From Faecalibacterium prausnitzii (lineage in GTDB: Bacteria; Bacillota; Clostridia; Oscillospirales; Ruminococcaceae): DNA of 64,000 nucleotides. The stretch is taken from positions 62,001-126,000 of the forward strand of contig SFDE01000011.1 in the NCBI GenBank assembly GCA_004558805.1. The letters are read 5' to 3'. Both the position numbers and the translations under genes were made by a program. Positions 15,489 through 22,854 of the stretch are shown here, piece after piece. Under the pieces are notes generated by a model that worked only from the letters and a program-made list of their open reading frames with translations, was not told the origin of the DNA and made no database searches. Within the stretch, counting starts at the first letter, position 1; each line of letters begins with the position of its first letter.

Positions 15489-16868
15489 TTACTCAATAAG
15501 ACCGTTCAGCAGGGACAGGCACTTGCGGCTGTGGAGCTTCCGGATCGCCTTAGCCTCGATCTGACGGACACGCTCACGGGTGACGCCAAAGTCCCGACCC
15601 ACCTCTTCCAGGGTCCGGGGACGACCATCGTCCAGACCAAACCGCAGGCGGATGACCTTTTCCTCCCGGGGAGTCAGGCTCTTCAGTGCCAGATTGATCT
15701 GCTGTGCCACCATGGCACGGTCTGCCGCCTTGCCAGGTGCCTCGGCATTCTCGTCTGCCACGAAATCGCCCAGAGAGGAATCCTCTTCCTCACCCACCGG
15801 GCTTTCCAGACTTGCAGGCTCCTGCGCCATGCGCTGGATCTCCCGCACACGCTCCACGCTCATATCCATTGCCTTGGCGAGCTCTTCCGGGGTGGGCTCG
15901 TGACCGTTCTGGTACACCAGCTGGTTGGTTGCCTGCCGCATCCGGTTGATGGTCTCCACCATATGCACCGGAATACGGATGGTACGCGCCTGATCTGCAA
16001 TGGCACGGGTGATCGCCTGACGGATCCACCAGGTGGCATAGGTGGAGAAGCGGAAACCACGGTCGCAGTCAAACTTCTCTGCCGCCTTGATCAGACCGAT
16101 GTTGCCCTCCTGGATCAAGTCCAGGAACGCCAGATTGTGACCCACATGCTTTTTGGCAATGGACACCACCAGACGCAGGTTTGCCTCACTGAGGCTCCGG
16201 CGGGCGTTAAGACCGTCCCGGCGGGTCTTCAGCAGATCCTGCCGCCGCTCCTCGGTGAGGGGACCGTTCTCCACAGCCTCCATTGCCTCTTCTTCCGCTG
16301 CCTTTTCCTCGTCGTCCTCGCTGGACTTCTCGCTGCCGTCCTCGTCCAGATCCTCGTTGTAGCTGCGGCTGTTCTCGTCCTCCTCAAAGGAGAAACGGGC
16401 GCTGTTCTTCTTGATGTACTCCGGGGCACCGTACTTCTGGCGGTCTGCCTGCAGGATGTGTGCAGCCTCTGCGCCGGCATGGATGCGGCGGCTCAGTTCC
16501 ACCTCCTGCTCTGCGCTCAGCAGGGGGATCTGACCGATCTGCTTCAGGTAGTTCTTCACCGGATCATCCAGCAGCTCATCCATTGCCGCCTTCAGGTCCG
16601 CCGGGTTCTCCTCGTTCTGGTCCTCATCCTCATCGCCGGAAATGCCCAGATCCTCGTTGCTGTTCTCGGCATTTTCCACCTCTGCCATGATGCCTTCCAC
16701 ATCCAGCCCGGACTCGGTCTCTTCCTCTACGATTTTGATGCCCCGTTCCTCCAGAAGTGTGTAGAGCGTGTCCACATCCATCCTGCACTGTGCAGCAAGC
16801 GCCCTTGCCTCCTGCGCAGACAGGGTGCCTTCGCCTTTCGTCAACAGTTCCTTTAAAGTCATGCCCAT
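15489..16868 (-). CDS. rpoD: Primary sigma factor RpoD (sigma-A)
   Basis: 459 residues. Housekeeping sigma subunit of RNA polymerase. Order: region 1.1 (MTLKELLTKGEGTLSAQEAR); an acidic linker about residues 50-70; region 1.2 with DDPVKNYLKQIGQIPLLS; a Glu/Asp-rich insert at about residues 145-190 (DENSRSYNEDLDEDGSEKSS); region 2 with DLIQEGNIGLIKAAEKFD and YATWWIRQAITRAIADQ; region 3 (IRIPVHMVETINRM); and region 4 with the helix-turn-helix TLEEVGRDFGVTRERVRQIE. The usual upstream partner dnaG is absent: the next gene upstream is the SDR. Start ATG with AAGGAGAG upstream. The consensus-like promoters throughout the window fit this factor. Confidence 0.97.
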   Translation of the reverse strand: MGMTLKELLTKGEGTLSAQEARALAAQCRMDVDTLYTLLEERGIKIVEEETESGLDVEGIMAEVENAENSNEDLGISGDEDEDQNEENPADLKAAMDELLDDPVKNYLKQIGQIPLLSAEQEVELSRRIHAGAEAAHILQADRQKYGAPEYIKKNSARFSFEEDENSRSYNEDLDEDGSEKSSEDDEEKAAEEEAMEAVENGPLTEERRQDLLKTRRDGLNARRSLSEANLRLVVSIAKKHVGHNLAFLDLIQEGNIGLIKAAEKFDCDRGFRFSTYATWWIRQAITRAIADQARTIRIPVHMVETINRMRQATNQLVYQNGHEPTPEELAKAMDMSVERVREIQRMAQEPASLESPVGEEEDSSLGDFVADENAEAPGKAADRAMVAQQINLALKSLTPREEKVIRLRFGLDDGRPRTLEEVGRDFGVTRERVRQIEAKAIRKLHSRKCLSLLNGLIE

Positions 16869-16923
16869 TTCGCTCTCTCCTTCTCGCTCCGGGAAAAATC
16901 CTGTAATAATGTGTTCCAGCGCA

Positions 16924-17895
16924 TCAGATCACAAGACCCCCGTTTACGCCGAACACCTGTCCGGTGATGTAGCCTGCATCCTCGCCGGCAAGGAACACCA
17001 GCAGCTTTGCCACCTCGTCCGCATTTCCCAGACGCCCCACAGGAGTCTCCTCGGCAAGTGCCGCCTTGTCCTCGGCGGTAAATGCCGCCATCATATCCGT
17101 ATCAATGACCCCCGGCGCCACGCAGTTCACCGTGATGCCGCTGGGTCCCTCTTCTTTTGCCAATGCCTTGGTCAAGCCGATAAGACCTGCCTTGGCGGCG
17201 GAGTAGTGGACTTCGCAGCTGCCGCCGGTCTGTCCCCACATGCTGCTCACGGTCAGGATCCGTCCTGTCTTGCGGCGGATCATCCCCGGCAGTGCCAGCT
17301 GGCACAGGTGGAACGCACCGGAAAGGTTCACGTCCAGCATATGCTGCCACTCTTCCGGTGTAATATCCGTAAACAGCTTCTGCTGGGCGATGCCGGCATT
17401 GCTCACCAGCACATCCACCCTGCCCAGCGTCTGCTCCACCGTGCGGAACGCCAGCTCACAGCTGGCACGGCTTGCCACGTCGCACTGCACTGCCAGTACC
17501 CCCGGCAGCCGCTTTTCCAACCCGGCGGCAGCTTCTGCATTGCTGTGGTACAGCACCGCCACCCGGTATCCCGCCTCATAAAAGGCATGTGCCGCTGCAG
17601 CGCCGATCCCCCGGTCTCCGCCGGAGATCAGCACACAGCGCTCCTTTGCCGGAGCAGGGGCAGCCGGTTCCGGCTGCCGCACCGGCGGCTCCGGGGTCTG
17701 CTTTTCCAGAGTCACCACCCGGGTAGGCTCCTCCACCACCGGAGGCTTTTCCAGCATCACTACACGGGTGGGTTCCTCTACTACCGGCGCTGCCTGCGGC
17801 TCCTTTGCGGGGGCGGCAGGAGCTTCCGGCTCCGGGAGCTGTTCCGGCTCATCCTCTGACATATTAAAAGTCAGTTCAAACTCGTCTTCGTACAA
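16924..17895 (-). CDS. Short-chain dehydrogenase (FabG-like) with N-terminal acidic repeat extension
   Basis: 323 residues if translation starts at TTG 17895, chosen because AGGAGG lies 9 bases upstream; an internal ATG at 17862 lacks a ribosome-binding site. The C-terminal 240 residues are a classical NAD(P)H-dependent SDR: nucleotide motif ISGGDRGIGAAAAH, NAG in VSNAGIAQQ, catalytic Ser in TVSSMWGQTGG, and Tyr/Lys in YSAAK. They are closest by eye to 3-oxoacyl-ACP reductase. The first 80 residues are Pro/Glu-rich and carry a tandem repeat VVEEPTRVV-M/T-LEK. This extension is unusual for the family. Upstream of rpoD, 55 bases apart; no other fatty-acid gene is near, so the substrate is uncertain. 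Confidence 0.82.
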   Translation of the reverse strand: MYEDEFELTFNMSEDEPEQLPEPEAPAAPAKEPQAAPVVEEPTRVVMLEKPPVVEEPTRVVTLEKQTPEPPVRQPEPAAPAPAKERCVLISGGDRGIGAAAAHAFYEAGYRVAVLYHSNAEAAAGLEKRLPGVLAVQCDVASRASCELAFRTVEQTLGRVDVLVSNAGIAQQKLFTDITPEEWQHMLDVNLSGAFHLCQLALPGMIRRKTGRILTVSSMWGQTGGSCEVHYSAAKAGLIGLTKALAKEEGPSGITVNCVAPGVIDTDMMAAFTAEDKAALAEETPVGRLGNADEVAKLLVFLAGEDAGYITGQVFGVNGGLVI

Positions 17896-18084
17896 GAGTT
17901 TTGTCCTCCTGTCCTTGTTCTCTGCGGCACTGTCCGTCAGCCCGCAGGAGGTATCTTTGTTTCCATGCCCCGGCAGAGCATCGCTCTGTTTTATTTTCCC
18001 GGTCAAGTCCGGTCCTGCGGCGTGCATGCCGGGAGCGTGATGGATTTCGACAAGATACCATTGAATAATATAGCACAATTTGCT

Positions 18085-18133
18085 GAAAAAAGAAAGTGGA
18101 AGCGGCGGACTTTTTTACGCTGCTTCCACTTTT
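18085..18133 (-). terminator. Terminator of tadA
   Basis: Minus strand: GCTTCCACTTT paired with AAAGTGGAAGC across an 18-base loop, followed by CTTTTTTC, immediately after the tadA stop. It also has a T run on the plus strand. Confidence 0.75.
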
Positions 18134-18643
18134 TTACGATTTCTTCATATTCCCTTCCGGAGACACCGGGGGTTTCCACCTGGGACGAGCGGCACGGCGG
18201 CTGCGGAGGGAGACAAAAAACTCCTGCAGCAGCTCCTGCGCCTGCTGCGCACACAGTCCCTTTTCCACCACCGGGTGGTGGTTGAAAGGCAGGGCAAAGA
18301 GGTCGGTGACGCTGCCGCAGCAGCCCGCCTTGGTATCCGCCGCCCCGTACACCACCCGGCGCAGTCGGCTGTTGATGATCGCCCCGGCGCACATAGGGCA
18401 GGGCTCCAGGGTCACAAACAGCTCGCACTCCCACAGCCGCCAGCCGCCCAGCGCCTTGCAGGCGGCGTCGATCGCCAGCAGCTCTGCGTGGTGCAGGGCA
18501 TTTTTGCCGGTCTCCCGGGTGTTGTGCGCCGCCGCCACGATCTCGCCCCGCCGTGCCACCACGGCGCCCACCGGCACCTCTCCCAGCGCTGCCGCCTTCT
18601 GCGCCTCTTCCAGCGCCACCGCCATCAGTTCCAGATCCGTCAT
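18134..18643 (-). CDS. tadA: tRNA-specific adenosine deaminase TadA
   Basis: 169 residues. Converts A34 of tRNA-Arg(ACG) to inosine. The cytidine/deoxycytidylate deaminase zinc motifs are present: HHAELLAIDAA (His ligand and catalytic Glu) and LEPCPMCAGAI (two Cys ligands). The C-terminus is 15-20 residues longer than E. coli TadA and basic (SLRSRRAARPRWK). Start ATG with AAGGGG upstream. It follows the CAAX-type protease gene by 12 bases on the same strand, so the two are probably co-transcribed. Confidence 0.93.
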   Translation of the reverse strand: MTDLELMAVALEEAQKAAALGEVPVGAVVARRGEIVAAAHNTRETGKNALHHAELLAIDAACKALGGWRLWECELFVTLEPCPMCAGAIINSRLRRVVYGAADTKAGCCGSVTDLFALPFNHHPVVEKGLCAQQAQELLQEFFVSLRSRRAARPRWKPPVSPEGNMKKS

Positions 18644-18655
18644 GCCTTTTCCCCT

Positions 18656-19039
18656 TTATCCTGCGGCAAACACCAGCAGGTTATTCAATGTATGCACCGC
18701 CATTCCCGGCAGAACACTGCCGGTCTTTTCCCGGAGCCAGCCCAGCACCGCTCCCATGCACAGGGCATATACCATAGATGCTGCGCCCCGGTGCTGCAGC
18801 GCAAACAGCGCCGCCTGGATCCACACTGCCCTGCTGCTGCCCAGTGGGGCAAGCGCCCGCTGCACCACTCCCCGGAACATCAGCTCCTCTGCAAGGGGTG
18901 CCGCCACACAGTGGTGCATGAAAGCAGCTGCGGCAGATGTTGGCAGTACCAGCAGCGCCGCCGCCTTGCCTGCCAGAAGGTAGCCCAGCGCCCAGCCAAA
19001 TGCCGTCAGCAGCGCCCCTGTCTTTTTCCTCTGATCCAT
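18656..19039 (-). CDS. Small CPBP (CAAX/Abi-type) intramembrane metalloprotease
   Basis: 127 residues, membrane protein. Carries the family motifs in order: APLAEELMFRGVVQRAL (motif 1, EExxxR), FALQHRG (motif 2 His) and AVHTLNNLL (motif 3). Around 40-100 residues shorter than usual members: only the catalytic core with about three or four hydrophobic segments remains. Starts at ATG 19039 with GGGAGGAA upstream; stop 12 bases before tadA. Such proteases act in bacteriocin self-immunity or processing of prenylated or peptide substrates; no bacteriocin gene is adjacent. Confidence 0.82.
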   Translation of the reverse strand: MDQRKKTGALLTAFGWALGYLLAGKAAALLVLPTSAAAAFMHHCVAAPLAEELMFRGVVQRALAPLGSSRAVWIQAALFALQHRGAASMVYALCMGAVLGWLREKTGSVLPGMAVHTLNNLLVFAAG

Positions 19040-19140
19040 CCGCTTTCCTCCCGGTGCATTTTCTACCGTGCCATCTTATCACATCCGGGGGTGATCTGGC
19101 AAGTATTTTGCGTTCTGACGAACCAATTTTGCTCAAACAA

Positions 19141-19170
19141 TTGACATATGCCCTCCGGTTCTGGTATAAT
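19141..19170 (+). promoter_or_regulatory. Promoter of degV
   Basis: TTGACA-N18-TATAAT with an extended -10 (TGG before TATAAT), 79 bases upstream of the start codon. A short stem CCGAC/GTCGG follows at the start of the transcript. Confidence 0.88.
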
Positions 19171-19248
19171 ACTCTCCGACATTTTACAACAAAGAGTCGG
19201 TTATCCTGCTCTTAACTCTGTTTTTACCGGAAATCCGGAGGTACTTTT

Positions 19249-20106
19249 ATGATCCGCATTCTCACCGATTCCGCATCCGACATCCTGCCTGCCGAGGCGC
19301 AGCAGCTGGGTGTCACCGTCATCCCCCTGAACGTAACACTGGAGGACGGCACCGTCCTCCGGGACGGCATGGACCTGACCCCCGGCGAATACTACGCCCA
19401 CCTTTCTTCCTGCCGCAAGCTGCCCACCACCAGCCAGCCCAGCCCGGAGCTGTTCAGGCAGTTCTATCTGGAGGCAGACGCCGCCGGGGATGAGGTGCTG
19501 GGCATCTTCATCTCTCACGAGCTGTCCGGCACCTTCCAGTGCGCAAATCTCGCTGCCGATCTGGTAAATGTGGACAACGTCCGGTTCGTGGACTCCGACA
19601 ACGTCTGTCTGGGCGAGGCACTGCTGGTGCGCCTTGCGCTGCATCTGCGGGACGCCGGCAAGACCCTGCCGGAGATCGCCGCCGCACTGGAAAATGCCAA
19701 GGAGCACCTGCACCTCATTGCCGCCATTGACGACCTGAAGTACCTGCGCAAGGGCGGACGACTGCCTGCTGCCGTGGCAGTTGCCGGCGGGATGCTGGGC
19801 ATCAAGCCCCTGATCACCATCAAGGAGGGCAAGGTCGCCCTGATGGGCAAGGCACGGGGACTGCCCGGCGCCTACGTGACGCTGTTTAAAAAGATGGAGG
19901 AGCTGGGCGGCGTGAACCCCGCCTTTGCCTCCATCGCCGGTTACACCGTCTCTCCCCGGGAGGTGCAGCCTCTCCAGACCTTCCTGCGGGAGAACACCGA
20001 TGCCCCGGCACCCCTGCTGCGGCAGATCGGCTGCGTCATCGGCACCCACGCCGGTCCCGGCGCATTTGGCATTGCCTTTTTTGACAAAGAGCTGGTGCTG
20101 GACTGA
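19249..20106 (+). CDS. DegV family fatty-acid-binding protein
   Basis: 285 residues, single DegV domain. Binds a fatty acid and in Firmicutes presents it to fatty-acid kinase FakA for phospholipid synthesis. Motifs: N-terminal IRILTDSASDILPAEAQ, TSQPSPELFRQFY, SGTFQCANLAADL, FVDSDNVCLGEALL and C-terminal IGTHAGPGAFGIAFF. The fatty-acid head-group ligands (Thr/Ser in TSQPS and Ser in SGTFQ) are present. Start ATG with GGAGG upstream. Monocistronic between its own promoter and a strong terminator. Which fatty acid it prefers cannot be told. Confidence 0.94.
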   Translation: MIRILTDSASDILPAEAQQLGVTVIPLNVTLEDGTVLRDGMDLTPGEYYAHLSSCRKLPTTSQPSPELFRQFYLEADAAGDEVLGIFISHELSGTFQCANLAADLVNVDNVRFVDSDNVCLGEALLVRLALHLRDAGKTLPEIAAALENAKEHLHLIAAIDDLKYLRKGGRLPAAVAVAGGMLGIKPLITIKEGKVALMGKARGLPGAYVTLFKKMEELGGVNPAFASIAGYTVSPREVQPLQTFLRENTDAPAPLLRQIGCVIGTHAGPGAFGIAFFDKELVLD

Positions 20107-20120
20107 CTTCCTGCAACCGC

Positions 20121-20167
20121 AAAGGACCCGCTGTGCACAGATCCAGTGCGCAGCGGGTCCTTTTTAG
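20121..20167. terminator. Bidirectional terminator between degV and the TauE-like gene
   Basis: AAAGGACCCGCTG and CAGCGGGTCCTTTTT with further pairing inside the loop. It stops degV and the converging minus-strand operon. Confidence 0.92.
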
Positions 20168-20170
20168 CTT

Positions 20171-20947
20171 TTACAGCACCGCATCCGACAGCAATTTGCC
20201 CATCAGCAGCACCAGCACCACCAGCATCATGGGGCGGATGAACCGTGCCCCCTTTTTCAATGCAAAGTGGGAGCCCAGCAGGTTGCCGGCAATGTTGCTG
20301 GCGGCACAGGGGATCCCCACCGTCAGCACGATCATGCCGCCGAACAGATAGGTGATCAGGCTGGCGTAGTTGCTGGCAAGGTTCAGCACCTTGGCGTTGC
20401 CCCCGGCAGTGCGCAGGTCAAAGCCCATAAGGGTGGTAAAAGCGATGATGGCAAAGGTACCGGTGCCCGGTCCAAACAAGCCGTCGTAGAGTCCGATGCC
20501 CAGCCCGATGCCCAGCGACAGCGCCGCCTTCCGCAGCCCAAAGCTGCCGTCGTCCCGGTTCTCGTCCGGGAGCTGACGCCGCCACAGGATCAGTACCGTT
20601 GCCACCGGCAGGATAATGAACATCATGGTCCGCAGTGCCTCGTCGCTGATGTGCAGGATGATCTGGGAGCCAAGAGCACTGCCTGCAAAGCTGCCCAGCG
20701 CTGCCAGAAGCCCCACCCGCAGGTTCATTGCGCCGCTGCGGAAAAAGCTTGCCGTGGCAAAGGTGGTGCCGCAGGCGGCGCTGAATTTGTTGGTGCCGTA
20801 TGCAAAATGCACCGGCAGCCCGCTGAACAGATAGGCGGGCAGGCTGATCAGTCCGCCGCCCCCTGCCGCCGAATCCACGAAGCCGGCAAAGCCGGTCATC
20901 AGCATCAGAAACAGCAGCATGGGCAGACCTATGTGGATACTTTCCAT
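20171..20947 (-). CDS. TauE/SafE family membrane permease
   Basis: 258 residues with about eight hydrophobic segments and the family's two halves, each with a Gly-rich start (AGFVDSAAGGGGLISLPAYL, then GLYDGLFGPGTGTF). These proteins are thought to move organosulfur or sulfite-like anions. Start ATG with AAGGAAG upstream. Last gene of a minus-strand run (SNF2 ATPase, dipeptidase, beta-lactamase-fold protein, TauE) with gaps of about 20 bases, so probably co-transcribed. The link between these functions is not evident. Confidence 0.88.
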   Translation of the reverse strand: MESIHIGLPMLLFLMLMTGFAGFVDSAAGGGGLISLPAYLFSGLPVHFAYGTNKFSAACGTTFATASFFRSGAMNLRVGLLAALGSFAGSALGSQIILHISDEALRTMMFIILPVATVLILWRRQLPDENRDDGSFGLRKAALSLGIGLGIGLYDGLFGPGTGTFAIIAFTTLMGFDLRTAGGNAKVLNLASNYASLITYLFGGMIVLTVGIPCAASNIAGNLLGSHFALKKGARFIRPMMLVVLVLLMGKLLSDAVL

Positions 20948-20971
20948 TGTTTACTTCCTTTTGTATATTTT

Positions 20972-21823
20972 TTAGTCCAGCCACAGCCTGCCTTCGCACG
21001 CCAGGATCTGATCCAGGATCATCCGTGACACCCTTGCCCCGTACACCATGGCAGGGTGGTCGCTGTACTCTATGATATCGTGGAAATTCTTGTTCATCAG
21101 CACGATAACGTACTCCCCGTAGGGGGTATGGACGATGCCGCCGTCGTTGCGGCAGGCGTTCATGCTGCCGCTTTTGCTTGCCACCCAGATCAGTTCCGGG
21201 GCACCGGTCTCCTCGCAGTCCAGATAGTACTGGGGGAAATCCGCCGTCAGCATGGTGTTATAGTGCTGCTGACGCAGGATGCCCAGCATCTGACGGCTTG
21301 CCTCCCGGCTCACCAGCTCCCCCTTTGCAATACGAGCAAACAGCCCGGCGTAGTCCCGCGGAGTGGTGGTGCCCAGCTGCCGGTACCGGTCAAAGTGCAG
21401 GGGATTATGCAGTACCGTCCGGGCAAAACCCAACTCCCGGATGCAATCGTTGATAGCATCCAGCCCCAGATAGTCGATGATCATATTGGTGGCGATATTG
21501 TCGGAGCATATGATCATCATGGTGGCGGTGTCCCGCACCTTCAGCTGTGCTCCCACCCCCAGTGCCCGCAGCATCCCACTGCCGTCTACAAACTGACTCT
21601 GCCGGTAGGTGATGGTCTCCTCCAGGTCCGCTTTGCCCCGCTCTGCCTGCAGGTACAGCGCCGCAAGGATGAACGCCTTGATGGTAGAGGCGGTCTCAAA
21701 TTCCTCCTCCGCCCCCATCTCCAGCGTGTGCCCCTGCAGGTCGTCCACAAAAACGCTCATCTGTCCCTGATAGCAGTACAGCTCTGCGGCGACCCGCTTT
21801 TCCAGTGTCATGTTTTTATCCAT
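20972..21823 (-). CDS. Class A beta-lactamase-fold serine hydrolase lacking the omega-loop glutamate
   Basis: 283 residues, no signal peptide visible. Penicillin-recognising motifs: Ser46-x-x-Lys49 (ASTIKAF), Ser107-Asp-Asn109 (CSDN), Lys217-Ser-Gly (ASKSGSMN). Between SDN and the TTTP segment the omega loop is shortened (LHNPLHFDRYRQLGTTTP) and has no glutamate equivalent to Glu166, which class A beta-lactamases need for deacylation. So it is unlikely to be an efficient beta-lactamase; an esterase, amidase or peptidase role is more likely. Start ATG 21823 with GGGAG upstream. Follows the dipeptidase gene by 22 bases, suggesting a shared peptide or amide substrate. Confidence 0.85.
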   Translation of the reverse strand: MDKNMTLEKRVAAELYCYQGQMSVFVDDLQGHTLEMGAEEEFETASTIKAFILAALYLQAERGKADLEETITYRQSQFVDGSGMLRALGVGAQLKVRDTATMMIICSDNIATNMIIDYLGLDAINDCIRELGFARTVLHNPLHFDRYRQLGTTTPRDYAGLFARIAKGELVSREASRQMLGILRQQHYNTMLTADFPQYYLDCEETGAPELIWVASKSGSMNACRNDGGIVHTPYGEYVIVLMNKNFHDIIEYSDHPAMVYGARVSRMILDQILACEGRLWLD

Positions 21824-21845
21824 AGCGGCATATTCTCCCTTGTTA

Positions 21846-22835
21846 TTACAGGTTTGCTTCAAAGAAGCGCCGGGCATTGCGCCAGAAGATGTCCTCCACC
21901 TGATCTTCAGTAAAGCCTTCCCGCCGCAGCGCCTCTGCCAGCAGAGGCATATCCGCTGCCGTTTCCAGCTGGTGATACCCGCCGATACCGTCAAAGTCGC
22001 TGCCCAGCGCAATGACCTCCATGCCGCCTACCTGCCGGAAGTGCGCTGCGTGCTTTGCAAGCCCCTCCACCGTGCTGCGGCAGTTCTTGGGATGTGCCGA
22101 GTCTGCATCCACAAAGGCGGCGCAGTAGTTCAGCCCTGCAATGCCGCCCCGGTCTGCAAGGGCACGGATCATCTCATCGGTGAGGTTGCGGTTGTGGGGA
22201 GAAAGGGCACGGCAGTTGGAGTGGCTGGCGGCAAAGGGACGGGTGCCGTGTTCCACAATGTCCCAGAAGCCCTTGTCCGACAGGTGGCTCACGTCCACGA
22301 TCATATGGAGACGCTCCATCTCCGCAAGGAATTCCAGTCCCTTTTGGGTAAGACCCTTCTCGGTCTGGGGCACCAGCGGTCCGCCGGGGTTGGCGTTGGG
22401 GAAGGCAAGCTGGTTTTCGTAGTTCCAGGTCAGGGTCATCATCCGCACCCCCAGCCCGTACAGCTGCCGCAGCACTCCCAGACTGCCCTTGCAGCAGCCG
22501 CCTTCCTCGGCGGTGAGCATCCCGCTGATCTTTCCTGCCTCGGCGTTTTTGCGGATATCCGCCGCCGTGTACACCGGGGCGATCCGCTCCGGGTACGCCG
22601 CCATGATCCGCTTGAACCAGTCGATCTCTTCCAGCGCCGTCACCAGCGGGTCTGCTCCGGGGGCAGTGTCCCCCAGATCCACATAGGCGGCAAAGCACTG
22701 CAGCAGATAATCGCCTTTCTGTAATTTTTCCAGATCAATATGCAGATCGTTGTGGGCAAAGCTCTTAGGGGTGCCTGCCTTTTCTGCGTCCCGCAGGGCG
22801 CTGAGGGTATCGCAATGGAGATCCCAGACTTTCAT
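21846..22835 (-). CDS. Membrane-dipeptidase family (M19) zinc dipeptidase
   Basis: 329 residues, cytoplasmic (no signal). Homologue of renal dipeptidase: KVWDLHCDTL with the first metal-binding His and Asp; central Glu in MLTAEEGGCC; VDVSHLSDKGFWD; and the ASHSNCRAL and LGSDFDGIGG blocks. Hydrolyses dipeptides, often including L-D or D-amino-acid forms. Start ATG 22835 chosen because AAAGGAAG precedes it. It lies 19 bases after the SNF2 gene and before the beta-lactamase-fold gene, on one transcript. Substrate specificity not deducible. Confidence 0.93.
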   Translation of the reverse strand: MKVWDLHCDTLSALRDAEKAGTPKSFAHNDLHIDLEKLQKGDYLLQCFAAYVDLGDTAPGADPLVTALEEIDWFKRIMAAYPERIAPVYTAADIRKNAEAGKISGMLTAEEGGCCKGSLGVLRQLYGLGVRMMTLTWNYENQLAFPNANPGGPLVPQTEKGLTQKGLEFLAEMERLHMIVDVSHLSDKGFWDIVEHGTRPFAASHSNCRALSPHNRNLTDEMIRALADRGGIAGLNYCAAFVDADSAHPKNCRSTVEGLAKHAAHFRQVGGMEVIALGSDFDGIGGYHQLETAADMPLLAEALRREGFTEDQVEDIFWRNARRFFEANL

Positions 22836-22854
22836 AAAGAATGCTTCCTTTCTG

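Noticed and set aside
20972..21823. Antibiotic-resistance beta-lactamase
   Set aside because: No Glu166 equivalent and no export signal.
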